Shown here piece after piece: positions 55,956 through 64,000 of a DNA stretch of 64,000 bases. Made by a program: the position numbers and the translations under genes. The notes under the pieces were generated by a model, which did not search any database, was not told the origin of the DNA, and saw nothing but the letters and a program-made list of their open reading frames with translations. How positions within the stretch are numbered: position 1 is the stretch's first letter; each line of letters opens with the position of its first letter. This DNA is from CAWANF01 sp963783355 (lineage in GTDB: Bacteria; Bacteroidota; Rhodothermia; Balneolales; DATFMH01), in the NCBI GenBank assembly GCA_963783355.1, contig CAWANF010000005.1:434001-498000 (forward strand), in the 5' to 3' direction.

Positions 55956-56768
55956 CTACACCGCCCGCAACAGCGTAAAACAAACGATCCCTTTCTTCTC
56001 CTGTTTTTCAACGACAAATCCAGCCTGCGCAAACAAGGCATTGCTTTCATTTAACGTCCAGTATTTAGCTCCGCCAAGCTTCGTCGGTTCCTGTAGGATT
56101 CGTCCGTACCAGGTATCGGCTGTAAGCAGGTGCATAATAAAGAAATACCCGCCTTTTTTAATAACTCTGCGGGATTCATAAAGTACCTTTCGTGGATCAT
56201 ATAGCTCATTTAATGTTCCACCACTGACTAATCCATCAAATGTTTCTTTAAAAAACGGCATATTATGGGCATCGGCACGCAACAAGTATAAAGAAAGAGA
56301 TTCTTTGAGAATTTTATCGCGCGCTTTTAACATCATCGGCATCGCATAATCCATCGCCACTACGGTTATATCTTTCTGGTTTTTCAATAAAAACCGTGAA
56401 TATAAAGCGGTAGAGCAACCGATATCCAGGTATTTTCCTTCCTTTTTGGGCACCAGCCATTTCCGCATTAGTTCTTTTTCAGCTTTCAGCGGAAATTCCT
56501 GTCCCGACAACCAGCTCACCGCATTTTTCCTCCAGTAATCTTCATAAACCGAGGCGGTTACATTCCATTCGTTTGTCAGATGAGCAAGATTCTTTACCTC
56601 CCGGTTCCCGCCAATCAAATCAATGATGTTATTTTTGATTTCATATTCATCCCCTCTGCGGGAACAAATCGTGCCGGAAAATGTTCTGGCCAGGTCTGCA
56701 GCCTCTACCGGAACAATGATGGATACTTCATCATATTTGGGCGAACGTAAGGTAATGGGCTGAATCAT
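55956..56768 (-). CDS. Class I SAM-dependent methyltransferase
   Basis: 270 residues. N-terminal Trm112-like/UPF0434-type segment (residues 1-55, with CSRRGDEYEIKNNIIDLIGG), then a Rossmann methyltransferase domain. SAM motif I is YLDIGCSTALYSRFL; motif II is VVAMDYAMPMM; motif IV is FDGLVSGGTLNEL, with the post-motif RRVIKKGGYFFI. The order resembles ubiquinone/tocopherol-type small-molecule or lipid methyltransferases. Substrate unknown. Upstream lies a palindromic element. Confidence 0.88.
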   Translation of the reverse strand: MIQPITLRSPKYDEVSIIVPVEAADLARTFSGTICSRRGDEYEIKNNIIDLIGGNREVKNLAHLTNEWNVTASVYEDYWRKNAVSWLSGQEFPLKAEKELMRKWLVPKKEGKYLDIGCSTALYSRFLLKNQKDITVVAMDYAMPMMLKARDKILKESLSLYLLRADAHNMPFFKETFDGLVSGGTLNELYDPRKVLYESRRVIKKGGYFFIMHLLTADTWYGRILQEPTKLGGAKYWTLNESNALFAQAGFVVEKQEKKGIVCFTLLRAV

Positions 56769-56849
56769 TGGCTGCCTGATTTTTAACGTTTATTTATAAA
56801 CAAGTTTACGACACCTATAATTTCTTGTTTCAAATATCACATATATATA

Positions 56850-57031
56850 GAACACGGATAACGCGGATTCTTACGGAATAAATAACTAATCAAATGAACT
56901 GATTTAAAAGTATTGGGTTATTGCTCTCAATTTTTCAAATGAAAAAAAATCCAGCTAATCACTGAATCCCACAAATCCCGGTTCAAAATTTTATTCCGCG
57001 AAAATCCGCTTTATCCGCGTCATCTGTGTTC
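56850..57031. repeat. Palindromic intergenic element
   Basis: Left arm GAACACGGATAACGCGGATT (56850-56869) pairs in pieces with AATCCGC (57003-57009), ATCCGCGT (57013-57020) and GTGTTC (57026-57031). The inner part has CCCGGTTCAAAATTTTATTC, similar to the inverted repeat near 8052. About 182 bp, non-coding, ending nine bases before the SAM hydrolase stop. It looks like a MITE- or REP-type dispersed repeat. Confidence 0.75.
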
Positions 57032-57040
57032 CAAATACTT

Positions 57041-57844
57041 TCAGCCCTGGAACATAATCGAAACAGGTGCCCCTTTTTGTACACCGAGCATGCGTTCGGC
57101 ATTCCCCTTGTTCACAATAATCTCCATCATCCCGGAACTGCCAAAAATAGCCGCGGCCTCGCCTTCGGCGACATTTCCGAAAGTATCTACCAATTCATGG
57201 ATGATAGTGTTGCCTATAAATATTTTCAGCTTGTGCCTTCCTGCTGATTGCTCAAACAAGTCATGGGAAATATTGGTAATAAGATTACCATAGTGATCAA
57301 TGTGTACCACCCAGCCCTGGATTCCTTCATCATCCGCTATCGGCAGAGCCCAGCGAAAAGTAACGAGTTCTTTGATAGGATCGCCAAGCTTTTCCAGTGG
57401 AATTCCGTTGCAAAGATGAGCCGCAACCGGTGCAAAGATATCCCGCCCGTGAAAGGTTTGGGAATGTTCATCGAACCAGTAATCCTGATTATTCAGTTCA
57501 TATGCCTCATAATCCATTTGATCGGCAATCAGGGAAAGTAATCCGTTATCCGGGCCAACAAATAACTGGTTCTTTATTCGGGCGGCAACCGGCTTACGAA
57601 GGGTACCGACGCCCGGATCAATCACAAATAAATGAACTGTTTCCGGTGGATATAAAAAAGCGGAATTTTTGAGAACCCATGCCCCGGCCATGATATCCTG
57701 CGGCGGAATATCATGGGAAACATCGATAAAACGTACTCTGGGAGCTATGTTGAGTATCACTGCCTTCATGGCGCTCACATATTGATCCCGACTCCCGAAA
57801 TCGGTCGTTATGGTAAGAATCGGCTCTCTTATTTCATCAGGCAT
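57041..57844 (-). CDS. SAM hydrolase (DUF62 / SAM hydroxide adenosyltransferase)
   Basis: 267 residues of the fluorinase/chlorinase superfamily. Motifs are ITTDFGSRDQYVSAMKAVIL, FIDVSHDIPPQDI, FVIDPGVGT, FVGPDNGLL and HIDHYGNLITNI. The Asp, Arg and His set of the hydrolases, rather than halogenases, seems present (TDFGSRD, GRDIFAPVAAH). Members split S-adenosylmethionine to adenosine and methionine. Overlaps the dnaN 3' end by eight bases, so it is probably translated from the same mRNA. Confidence 0.93.
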   Translation of the reverse strand: MPDEIREPILTITTDFGSRDQYVSAMKAVILNIAPRVRFIDVSHDIPPQDIMAGAWVLKNSAFLYPPETVHLFVIDPGVGTLRKPVAARIKNQLFVGPDNGLLSLIADQMDYEAYELNNQDYWFDEHSQTFHGRDIFAPVAAHLCNGIPLEKLGDPIKELVTFRWALPIADDEGIQGWVVHIDHYGNLITNISHDLFEQSAGRHKLKIFIGNTIIHELVDTFGNVAEGEAAAIFGSSGMMEIIVNKGNAERMLGVQKGAPVSIMFQG

Positions 57845-58952
57845 AAGTATTGAGCATCACCGGCATTACAAGCATTAGCATTTCCTGCTTGTCGTTTTGT
57901 GCCGAAGGCTTAACGATACCGGCCCGGTTTGGAGTGGAAAATTCAAAGCGAACATCTTCATCATCCACATTATTCAAAACATCCGCCAGGTATTTTGCAT
58001 TAAAACCGATAACCATCTCACCATCGCTGTACTCACAACCGATAGTTTCTTTGGCTTCACTGCTCATATCAATATCTTCGGCACAAATTTCGACTTCATC
58101 ATTACCAAGCTGAAGACGAATCTGCCGTGTTGTGGTACTTGAAAATATAGACACGCGTCTGACGGTTGCCAGCATCTCTTCTTTGCTGATTTTCATCACC
58201 TTGTCATTCTCTCTCGGAATGACCGACTCGTAATTCGGATATTGTTCATTAATCAAACGAGTCACTACGATCGTATTACCGCTGTGGAAACGAACGTGAT
58301 CATCGGTTACCGTCATATCAGTGGCATTATCACTTAATGATTTTAATACCAGTGACAAAGCTTTCTCTGGCACAATAAAACTCAGATCTTTTTCAGAAAC
58401 CATATCTTTTTGCAACAAACGAACCAAACGGTGTCCGTCGGTCGCAACAACTTTGCTGCCTTCAGTCCCGACCTGGAAATAGACACCCATCATAGCCGGC
58501 CTCAGGTCGTCGTTTGAAACGGCGAAGCTGGTCTTATGAATGGCATCTTTGAGAGACTCGGTTTCAAGATGTAAGGTATGCCCGTTTTCCAGCGAAGGAA
58601 CGGCAGGAAATTCTTCCCCTTTTTCACCTATCAGCTTATAAGTACCACGATCGGTTTTAAATTGAATCTGGTTACGATCGTCTACGATAAATACCACCGG
58701 AATATCCGGTAACTGACGCAGCGTTTCCAATAAACGGCGTACCGGAATGGCGACCGAACCATCTTCTTCTATATTGGCTTCAACATATTCGATGATGGAA
58801 ATTTCAAGGTCCGTGGCTGTTAATTTCAATTGACCGTCTTCCGTTTCGAATAACACAGTTTCTAATATCGGCAGTGTCGCTTTGTTGGGAACAGCCCCAT
58901 TGACAGCCGAAAGGCCTTTTACCAATTCTCCGCTTGAAATACTGAATTTCAT
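57837..58952 (-). CDS. dnaN: DNA polymerase III beta subunit (sliding clamp)
   Basis: 371-residue sliding clamp with the three-domain layout: MKFSISSGELVKGLSAVNGA, VRRLLETLRQLPD, the conserved VVATDGHRLVR and FVIPEKALSLVLKSL. The C-terminal VMPVMLN is the usual VMPMRL-like end. It is not next to dnaA; the locus is separate from any origin visible here. Followed without gap by the SAM hydrolase gene. A 400-bp upstream region contains an inverted repeat. Confidence 0.97.
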   Translation of the reverse strand: MKFSISSGELVKGLSAVNGAVPNKATLPILETVLFETEDGQLKLTATDLEISIIEYVEANIEEDGSVAIPVRRLLETLRQLPDIPVVFIVDDRNQIQFKTDRGTYKLIGEKGEEFPAVPSLENGHTLHLETESLKDAIHKTSFAVSNDDLRPAMMGVYFQVGTEGSKVVATDGHRLVRLLQKDMVSEKDLSFIVPEKALSLVLKSLSDNATDMTVTDDHVRFHSGNTIVVTRLINEQYPNYESVIPRENDKVMKISKEEMLATVRRVSIFSSTTTRQIRLQLGNDEVEICAEDIDMSSEAKETIGCEYSDGEMVIGFNAKYLADVLNNVDDEDVRFEFSTPNRAGIVKPSAQNDKQEMLMLVMPVMLNTYA

Positions 58953-59353
58953 AATGTGTGTGCCTAAACTTCCTGATTAATATTTAGTAAATACCTGAAA
59001 ATAATTGCTTTTCAATTAAATAGGAAATGCTCTGTCTATCTTTTAAAATGTAATGTATACTAACAAATACTGGCTCAGAGTGCAACCAGATAACCCGCAA
59101 TTTCCTAAAATACAATGTTCACTTATGAGGTGTAAATTAACGGTTTCAAGATTAAAAATTCTCGAAATTATACAGAAACAGGAATGAATTAATCGTATCA
59201 ACCCAGACACCTGATTTTAAGCATATTTTACGTTTTTTTCCTTTTTAACTTAATTCGATACGATTAATTCCTTAACTTTTGTGAATATTAATTACCAACC
59301 CGATTCAGCTGCCCATACTATTGATTAGGACTAAACATATCGTTTTTTCTGTG
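58953..59353. promoter_or_regulatory. Divergent region between dnaN and the PorV-like gene
   Basis: 401-bp AT-rich non-coding region holding both promoters. It contains a perfect 14-bp inverted repeat (59186-59199 / 59257-59270), listed separately. Confidence 0.5.
59186..59270. repeat. 14-bp perfect inverted repeat upstream of dnaN
   Basis: GAATTAATCGTATC (59186-59199) and GATACGATTAATTC (59257-59270), 57 bp apart. It may be a small mobile palindrome or a looping operator. Confidence 0.7.
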
Positions 59354-60436
59354 ATGTTGAAATGTTTCTTCATTTCAATCGTCCCTTTCTTTCTTTTTTC
59401 AACGGCGGCTTTCTCACAAAGCTTCGTTCAGGCAAAGTATGGGGGCGATTTTTTATCAGTCGGTGGCGGGGCGCGCCCGCTTGGAATGGGAAGTGCCTAT
59501 GTTTCCCTGGTAAATGATGTCACTGCCGGGTATTGGAATCCCGCGGGTTTAGCTGATTTAAAAAGGATTGAAGTCGCTTATATGCATTCCGAACGTTTCA
59601 ATGGTATTGTCGGGTACGATTACGGGGCTGTTTCTTTTCCTGTTTCTACCGGTGACGGTGTCCTGGCTTTAAGTTTTTTCCGGCAGGGAGTCGACGGGAT
59701 AAAAAATACGCTTGCTGTCTGGGATCCAAATGGAAATCAACCGATTCCGGGTCCGAATACTGTTTTTCCCGAGTTTAGCGATAACGATTACGCTTTTTTT
59801 ATTTCATATTCCAAACCTTTTTCCTCTTCACTGTCATGGGGAACCACCGCTAAAATTCTTCACAGCAAAATAGGTCCTTTTGCCAGTGCATGGGGTTATA
59901 GCCTCGATTTTGGAATATTATATCGTTCCAAATTACTGAACTGGGGTTTGAATCTTATGAATATCCCGACCCTTTTTAAATTCTGGGATATCAATCGTGC
60001 AGCACTACAAAAGCTGACACTGCTCGGAAATGCGATGCCTACCGGACAAAATGAAATTGTTCTGCCCTCAGTTAAAACAGGGATCAGCAAAACGTTTCAT
60101 TTTAATGATATCCAGTTGGTGACATCGCTTGATACAGACATATTATTTGAAAATCGCCGGTCCTACGATATCAATGTTGGCAGAATCAGTTTTGAACCTC
60201 ATTTTGGGGCAGAAGTTTCCTATAAAAATCATGTAGCACTCAGGGCCGGTTTAACGGATTTCAGTACCGACCGATCATCCCATTTATACATGTCTCCAAC
60301 CCTGGGAGCCGGACTGATGATTGGGCACGTCCACATTAATTATGGATTCGCGAGTTTTTCAGGAATAACAAAGGACCTTGGTTTTACGCACCGGATTTCC
60401 GTCAGAGTTGCTATTAAACCTCCGAAAAGAAAATGA
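59354..60436 (+). CDS. PorV/PorQ family outer-membrane protein
   Basis: 360 residues from ATG 59354, giving a signal peptide (FFISIVPFFLFSTAAFSQS). A TTG at 59321 would extend it. The family opening is clear: FLSVGGGARPLGMGSAYVSL, then DVTAGYWNPAGLADL. The rest is an amphipathic-strand barrel (FadL-like) with many aromatic residues. PorV-type proteins shuttle or anchor cargo of type IX secretion in some FCB bacteria, but the wider family also occurs without that system. No T9SS genes are adjacent. Confidence 0.88.
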   Translation: MLKCFFISIVPFFLFSTAAFSQSFVQAKYGGDFLSVGGGARPLGMGSAYVSLVNDVTAGYWNPAGLADLKRIEVAYMHSERFNGIVGYDYGAVSFPVSTGDGVLALSFFRQGVDGIKNTLAVWDPNGNQPIPGPNTVFPEFSDNDYAFFISYSKPFSSSLSWGTTAKILHSKIGPFASAWGYSLDFGILYRSKLLNWGLNLMNIPTLFKFWDINRAALQKLTLLGNAMPTGQNEIVLPSVKTGISKTFHFNDIQLVTSLDTDILFENRRSYDINVGRISFEPHFGAEVSYKNHVALRAGLTDFSTDRSSHLYMSPTLGAGLMIGHVHINYGFASFSGITKDLGFTHRISVRVAIKPPKRK

Positions 60437-60473
60437 CTTTAGATCCCGATTTGATAACTAAAAACCTGTTGTT

Positions 60474-61412
60474 TTGAGAATTATACTAACCGGCCCAACG
60501 GCAGTCGGCAAAACGGAAATATCCATCTTATTAGCCAGGAAATTTGGCATTCCGATTATATCAGCGGATTCCCGCCAGTGCTACCGGTTTATGGATATTG
60601 GCACCGGTAAAGTTTCTGAATCGTACCTCGCTGAAATTAAGCATTATAATATCTCAAATTTAACACCGGACATGGATGATAATGCCTCCGCCTTTCTCAA
60701 TAGATGCCGGAACTGGGAAAATGAAATAACAAAACAACATGCGCATATCTTATATGTCGGTGGAAGTACGCTTTATGTTCAGTCCCTCTTGCAGCCATTT
60801 GACGATGTGCCCGCAAGTTCGGATGAAAATTTACAAATCCTTAAAAAAAGGGATCAGGAAACCGGTATCTCTGATCTGTATAACGAGCTGAAATCCGTTG
60901 ATCCCGAATATGCCGAAAAAATGGATGGCATGAACCGGCAACGAATTTACCGGGCGCTGGATGTTTATATGCAAACCGGACGTCCATTTAGTTCTTTTCA
61001 CCATCGAAATGAACCGATCTCTCCTCCTGATGATACTATTGTGTTTGTTTGTAACCGGGAACGCACCGAATTGCATCAGCGAATCAATTCCCGGGTCGAT
61101 AATATGATTGAATTGGGCTTAGTGGATGAGGTTAAACACATCCTGGAAATGGGCTACAATCCGGAACTAAATGCACTGCAAACGGTTGGCTATCGCGAAA
61201 TAATTTCTTATTTACAGGGAAACAAACCTCTTGATGAAGCCGTTTCGTTAATAAAACGAAACACACGGCGTTATGCCAGGCGACAACTGACATGGTTTCG
61301 CCGGTGGAACGATGTTCTTTGGTTGACTCTTGGGCTATCAGACTCAGAAGATACGGTCGAAGAGATATTGATTCACATGAATAAGGTAGCAGCTAAAGAG
61401 AATATGCGTTAA
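60474..61412 (+). CDS. miaA: tRNA dimethylallyltransferase
   Basis: 312 residues. Adds the dimethylallyl group to A37 of tRNAs reading UNN codons. P-loop GPTAVGKT (7-14), then IISADSRQCYRFMDIGTGK, LYVGGSTLYVQSLL, RIYRALDVYMQTGRPFS and NALQTVGYREI, all family hallmarks. Start TTG at 60474, forced by the conserved N-terminus (RIILTGPT). 37 bp after the PorV-like gene and upstream of purS. Confidence 0.96.
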   Translation: MRIILTGPTAVGKTEISILLARKFGIPIISADSRQCYRFMDIGTGKVSESYLAEIKHYNISNLTPDMDDNASAFLNRCRNWENEITKQHAHILYVGGSTLYVQSLLQPFDDVPASSDENLQILKKRDQETGISDLYNELKSVDPEYAEKMDGMNRQRIYRALDVYMQTGRPFSSFHHRNEPISPPDDTIVFVCNRERTELHQRINSRVDNMIELGLVDEVKHILEMGYNPELNALQTVGYREIISYLQGNKPLDEAVSLIKRNTRRYARRQLTWFRRWNDVLWLTLGLSDSEDTVEEILIHMNKVAAKENMR

Positions 61413-61468
61413 CTTTATATGTTAATCAGTATGGGTTAAAACTCAATATCATCATAAATTATTTATAC

Positions 61469-61720
61469 ATGTACAAAGCTAAGGTCACTATAACACTTCG
61501 AAAGTCCATCTTAGATCCCCAGGGAAAAGCCACTCATCACGCGCTGCAAAATTTGGGTCTTGCCAATATCAACCAGGTACGAATTGGAAAGGTTATTGAA
61601 TTAAATATCAATGCCGAAAACGAAGAAAAAGCTTACGAAGTCGCAAAAACAGCCAGTGAGCAATTACTTGCAAATACGGTAATGGAAGATTACGAAATTC
61701 AGGTTTCAAAGGAACAGTAA
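61469..61720 (+). CDS. purS: Phosphoribosylformylglycinamidine synthase subunit PurS
   Basis: 83 residues. Small bridging subunit that links PurL and PurQ in purine synthesis. Conserved points are KVTITLRKSILDPQGKATHH, ALQNLGLANINQVRIGKVIEL, and the acidic C-terminal helix with LLANTVMEDYEI. It precedes clpS by seven bases and purQ by about 315. purL is not in the window. Confidence 0.96.
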   Translation: MYKAKVTITLRKSILDPQGKATHHALQNLGLANINQVRIGKVIELNINAENEEKAYEVAKTASEQLLANTVMEDYEIQVSKEQ

Positions 61721-61727
61721 CTTACTT

Positions 61728-62033
61728 ATGACCCCATCGGAACCAAAATTACAAAATCAACCAGGAATTGTTGAAAAGCCATCGGTACAAGTTAAGGTTG
61801 AAGAAGCACATCCCTGGAAACTTATATTGTATAATGATGATATCCACACATTCGATGAAGTTATCAATCAATTGATAAAAGCATTGCGTTGTGATATTTC
61901 AAAAGCGGAAGAAATTACATTGAAAGTTCATAATGATGGTAAGGCGATAGCGTACGAAGGTACATTTGAAGAATGTTTTGAAAAGAACAGCATTTTGCTG
62001 GAAATCCAATTAATAACTGAAATAGAGGGCTGA
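61728..62033 (+). CDS. clpS: ATP-dependent Clp protease adaptor ClpS
   Basis: 101 residues. N-degron adaptor delivering substrates to ClpAP/ClpCP. Core PWKLILYNDDIHTFDEVI contains the Asn-Asp-Asp N-end-residue pocket, followed by KVHNDGKAIAYEGTFEECFE. The flexible N-terminal extension is about 28 residues. It sits between purS (7 bp before) and purQ (3 bp after), so it must be translated from the purine mRNA. clpA is not nearby. Confidence 0.95.
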   Translation: MTPSEPKLQNQPGIVEKPSVQVKVEEAHPWKLILYNDDIHTFDEVINQLIKALRCDISKAEEITLKVHNDGKAIAYEGTFEECFEKNSILLEIQLITEIEG

Positions 62034-62036
62034 ACA

Positions 62037-62738
62037 TTGTCTATTCAATTTGGTGTAGTAGTATTTCCCGGTTCTAACTGCGATCATGATGCTTACCATG
62101 CCGCTGCGCATGTAATGGGAGCCGAAAGCAGGTTTGTGTGGCATAAAGAAACACATCTGGATAACTTTGATGTTCTGATTTTACCCGGAGGCTTTTCTTA
62201 TGGTGACTATTTACGTTCCGGCGCTATTGCCCGTTTTTCTCCGGTTATGCAATCCGTTATTGATTTTGCAAACAAAGGCGGACGTGTCATTGGTATCTGC
62301 AATGGATTTCAAATACTCGTCGAAAGCGGATTATTACCCGGTGTTTTGCTGAAAAATCAAAACCTGCGTTTTATCTGCAAAAATATTCATATACGTTGTG
62401 AAAACTATGATACTCCATTTTCCAACGCTATACCCAAAGATAAAGTCCTGACTCTGCCCATTGCCCACGGTGAAGGAAATTATTACACCGATAGCGATAC
62501 ACTGAAATCCCTCGAAGACAATAATCAAATTGTCTTTCGTTATTGTGATGGAAATGGAAATGTTAACGAAGAATCAAACCCAAACGGATCGTTAGCCAAT
62601 ATCGCCGGCATATGTAACACGAACAGAAATGTTTTGGGTATGATGCCCCATCCTGAACGTGTGGTTGAATCAGAATTAGGTTCTACGGATGGAAAATTCA
62701 TTTTTGATTCCGTTATCAGGGCATTAGAAGCAGTATAA
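62037..62738 (+). CDS. purQ: Phosphoribosylformylglycinamidine synthase subunit PurQ (glutaminase)
   Basis: 233 residues. Class I glutamine amidotransferase supplying ammonia to PurL. Opens FGVVVFPGSNCDHDAYHA, nucleophile GICNGFQILVESGLLPG, catalytic His/Glu in MMPHPERV. TTG start at 62037, three bases after the clpS stop. Belongs to the three-part PurL/PurQ/PurS enzyme type. Confidence 0.96.
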   Translation: MSIQFGVVVFPGSNCDHDAYHAAAHVMGAESRFVWHKETHLDNFDVLILPGGFSYGDYLRSGAIARFSPVMQSVIDFANKGGRVIGICNGFQILVESGLLPGVLLKNQNLRFICKNIHIRCENYDTPFSNAIPKDKVLTLPIAHGEGNYYTDSDTLKSLEDNNQIVFRYCDGNGNVNEESNPNGSLANIAGICNTNRNVLGMMPHPERVVESELGSTDGKFIFDSVIRALEAV

Positions 62739-62744
62739 AAGCAA

Positions 62745-63773
62745 ATGGACGTAAACCTTCTTAAAAAAATATCTGAAATTCCAGGGGCACCTGGTTTCGA
62801 ACATAAAATTCGAGATTTCATCGTCGCTGAATTAAAAGATTATGTAGATTCTTTTGAAGTAGATGGAATTGGAAATCTAATTGTTCGAAAAAAAGGTGGC
62901 AAAACCAAAGTAATGGCTGCCGCCCATTTAGATGAAATCTCGCTGATGACCAAGTATATCGACGACAAGGGATTCATTCGTTTTCATAATTTAGGAGGTT
63001 TCGACCCAAAGACATTATCTACTCAACGAGTAATCGTTCATGGCAAACAGGATTTGTTAGGTGTCATAGGAACCAAAGCTATACATTCTCAATCTCCCGA
63101 AGAACGGAAACAAGCCCCAAAATTAGAAGATTTTTTTATTGATGTCGGTTTGCCCTCCGAAAAGGTAAAAGAACTCGTGCCATTAGGAACTCCGGTTACC
63201 CGGGAAAGAGATCTCAGGGAACTCGGTGATTGTATTACAGGAAAATCGCTTGATAACCGGTTATCGGTTTACATTCTTCTGGAAGCAATACGCCAGGCTT
63301 CGTCAACACAATGCGATTTTTATGGCGTATTTACCGTCCAGGAAGAAGTAGGTGTACGTGGTGCACGGGTAGCTGCAAATCATATTCAGCCTCAAATTGG
63401 TATTGCACTCGACTTAACACTTGCAAACGACACACCCGGAAATGAGGCCCATAATCAGTGTACAACTCTGGGTAAAGGAACAGCAATTAAGATTATGGAT
63501 AGCAGCGTGATTAGTACACCCACACTTGTTGCTTTCATGGAAAAAACAGCTCTGGAAAACCAGATACCCTGGCAAAGAGAAATTTTAACAGCCGGCGGAA
63601 CGGATACTTCGGCCATTCAATATCTGACGGGGGTAGGCGCACACGTTTCCTGTATCTCAACGCCTGCAAGATATATGCACAGCACCGTTGAAACAGCTTC
63701 TAAAGCAGACATTGATGCCGGTATTCAGCTCATGACCCGACTTATTGAAGATGTTCATCAATATTCCTTTTGA
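62745..63773 (+). CDS. M42 family metallopeptidase (glutamyl aminopeptidase/FrvX-like)
   Basis: 342 residues. Dinuclear zinc aminopeptidase forming a tetrahedral dodecamer in studied homologues. Metal and catalytic residues are seen in MAAAHLDEISLM (His), KSLDNRLSVYILLEA (Asp), VQEEVGVRGA (Glu-Glu), IALDLTLANDTPG (Asp) and ARYMHSTVE (His). Follows purQ by six bases, in the same direction, and precedes lptB by two bases. Confidence 0.94.
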   Translation: MDVNLLKKISEIPGAPGFEHKIRDFIVAELKDYVDSFEVDGIGNLIVRKKGGKTKVMAAAHLDEISLMTKYIDDKGFIRFHNLGGFDPKTLSTQRVIVHGKQDLLGVIGTKAIHSQSPEERKQAPKLEDFFIDVGLPSEKVKELVPLGTPVTRERDLRELGDCITGKSLDNRLSVYILLEAIRQASSTQCDFYGVFTVQEEVGVRGARVAANHIQPQIGIALDLTLANDTPGNEAHNQCTTLGKGTAIKIMDSSVISTPTLVAFMEKTALENQIPWQREILTAGGTDTSAIQYLTGVGAHVSCISTPARYMHSTVETASKADIDAGIQLMTRLIEDVHQYSF

Positions 63774-63775
63774 AT

Positions 63776-64000
63776 ATGGATACCAACCCGGAACGTTTGA
63801 AATTACATTGCAGAGATTTGACCAAGCGTTACCGAAAAAGAACCGTCGTTTCCAACGTTTCTATCAACGTGCATCAGGGGGAAATTGTTGGTTTGCTCGG
63901 ACCGAATGGGGCTGGAAAAACTACCACTTTTTATATGTTTGTCGGACTGATAAAACCGGAGAAAGGCTCTATTTTTCTTGATGAAAACAATATTACACCC
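63776..64000 (+). CDS. lptB: LPS export ABC transporter ATP-binding protein LptB, 5' part
   Basis: 75 codons before the window ends. LKLHCRDLTKRYRKRTVVSN, then VSINVHQGEIVGLLGPNGAG with Walker A GPNGAGKTTTFYMFVGL, exactly the LptB form (TTTFYM). KPEKGSIFLDENNIT follows. LptB powers lipopolysaccharide extraction with LptFG. The stop is outside the window. Confidence 0.9.
   Translation, partial: MDTNPERLKLHCRDLTKRYRKRTVVSNVSINVHQGEIVGLLGPNGAGKTTTFYMFVGLIKPEKGSIFLDENNITP

Noticed and set aside
59354..60436. Evidence for a type IX secretion system
   Set aside because: A PorV/PorQ-family protein and a GldL-like fragment are present, but no other T9SS genes and no CTD sorting domains were seen.

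Overview
The window is chromosomal DNA of a moderate-GC, Gram-negative bacterium. Several gene types point to the Bacteroidota/Balneolota/Ignavibacteriota (FCB) side of the tree: an ECF sigma / FecR / TonB-receptor cassette with an STN domain, a PorV/PorQ-type outer-membrane protein, a 1113-residue SecA, TopA with GRxGPY repeats instead of zinc fingers, and LptB. I could run no search, so the phylum is an inference and no species is proposed. Most of the window is dense housekeeping sequence. I see no rRNA, tRNA, CRISPR array or prophage.

Layout. 0-3.8 kb: partial DEAD-box helicase, CPBP protease, SRAP/YedK DNA-protein crosslink protein, lipoprotein, secG. 3.9-7.8 kb: MscS channel, then mnmE, whose 3' end is present twice around an inserted acetate transporter gene. 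8-11 kb: POT peptide transporter and a secreted phosphoesterase. 11.1-16.6 kb: a complete histidine-degradation operon, hutUHIG. 16.7-20.3 kb: GldL-like small membrane protein, ABC transporter pair, PfpI protein, PlsC. 20.4-26.9 kb: secA divergent from rpmH-rnpA-yidD-yidC. 27-30.7 kb: a small accessory patch (broken ORF, REP-type transposase, HsdR-N-like gene), then aminopeptidase P and a SUI1 protein. 30.8-34 kb: S9 peptidase and an outer-membrane protein. 34.1-37 kb: dnaX-ybaB-recR. 37.2-38.5 kb: malic enzyme. 38.5-43.9 kb: ECF sigma, lipoprotein, FecR, TonB receptor. 43.9-47.6 kb: a possible winged-helix protein, topA, broken peroxiredoxin. 47.6-51.8 kb: ArsR regulator divergent from a persulfide-dioxygenase/rhodanese fusion, then NUDIX and AMP nucleosidase. 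51.8-54.4 kb: radC and argS. 54.5-57 kb: lipoprotein with propeller repeats, methyltransferase, palindromic repeats. 57-59 kb: SAM hydrolase overlapping dnaN. 59.3-64 kb: PorV-like protein, miaA, purS-clpS-purQ, M42 peptidase, partial lptB.

Functional groups: membrane biogenesis (secA, secG, yidC, yidD, plsC, lptB), DNA maintenance (dnaX, ybaB, recR, dnaN, topA, radC, SRAP), tRNA modification (mnmE, miaA), histidine catabolism (hut), sulfide/persulfide handling (ArsR plus CstB-like protein), and surface signalling and uptake (sigma/FecR/TonB).

Two matters need attention. First, mnmE carries a clear acquisition scar: a 282-bp second copy of its 3' end lies 1531 bp away, with almost only synonymous differences. 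Second, at least five genes, including the essential dnaX and argS, are broken by single-base frameshifts, nearly all extra bases. That pattern fits sequencing or assembly error better than biology. I found no clearly new multi-gene system. The best candidates for novelty are the mnmE scar, clpS inside the pur cluster, the lipoprotein embedded in the ECF/FecR cassette with its hairpin, and the in-frame palindrome in the REP transposase.
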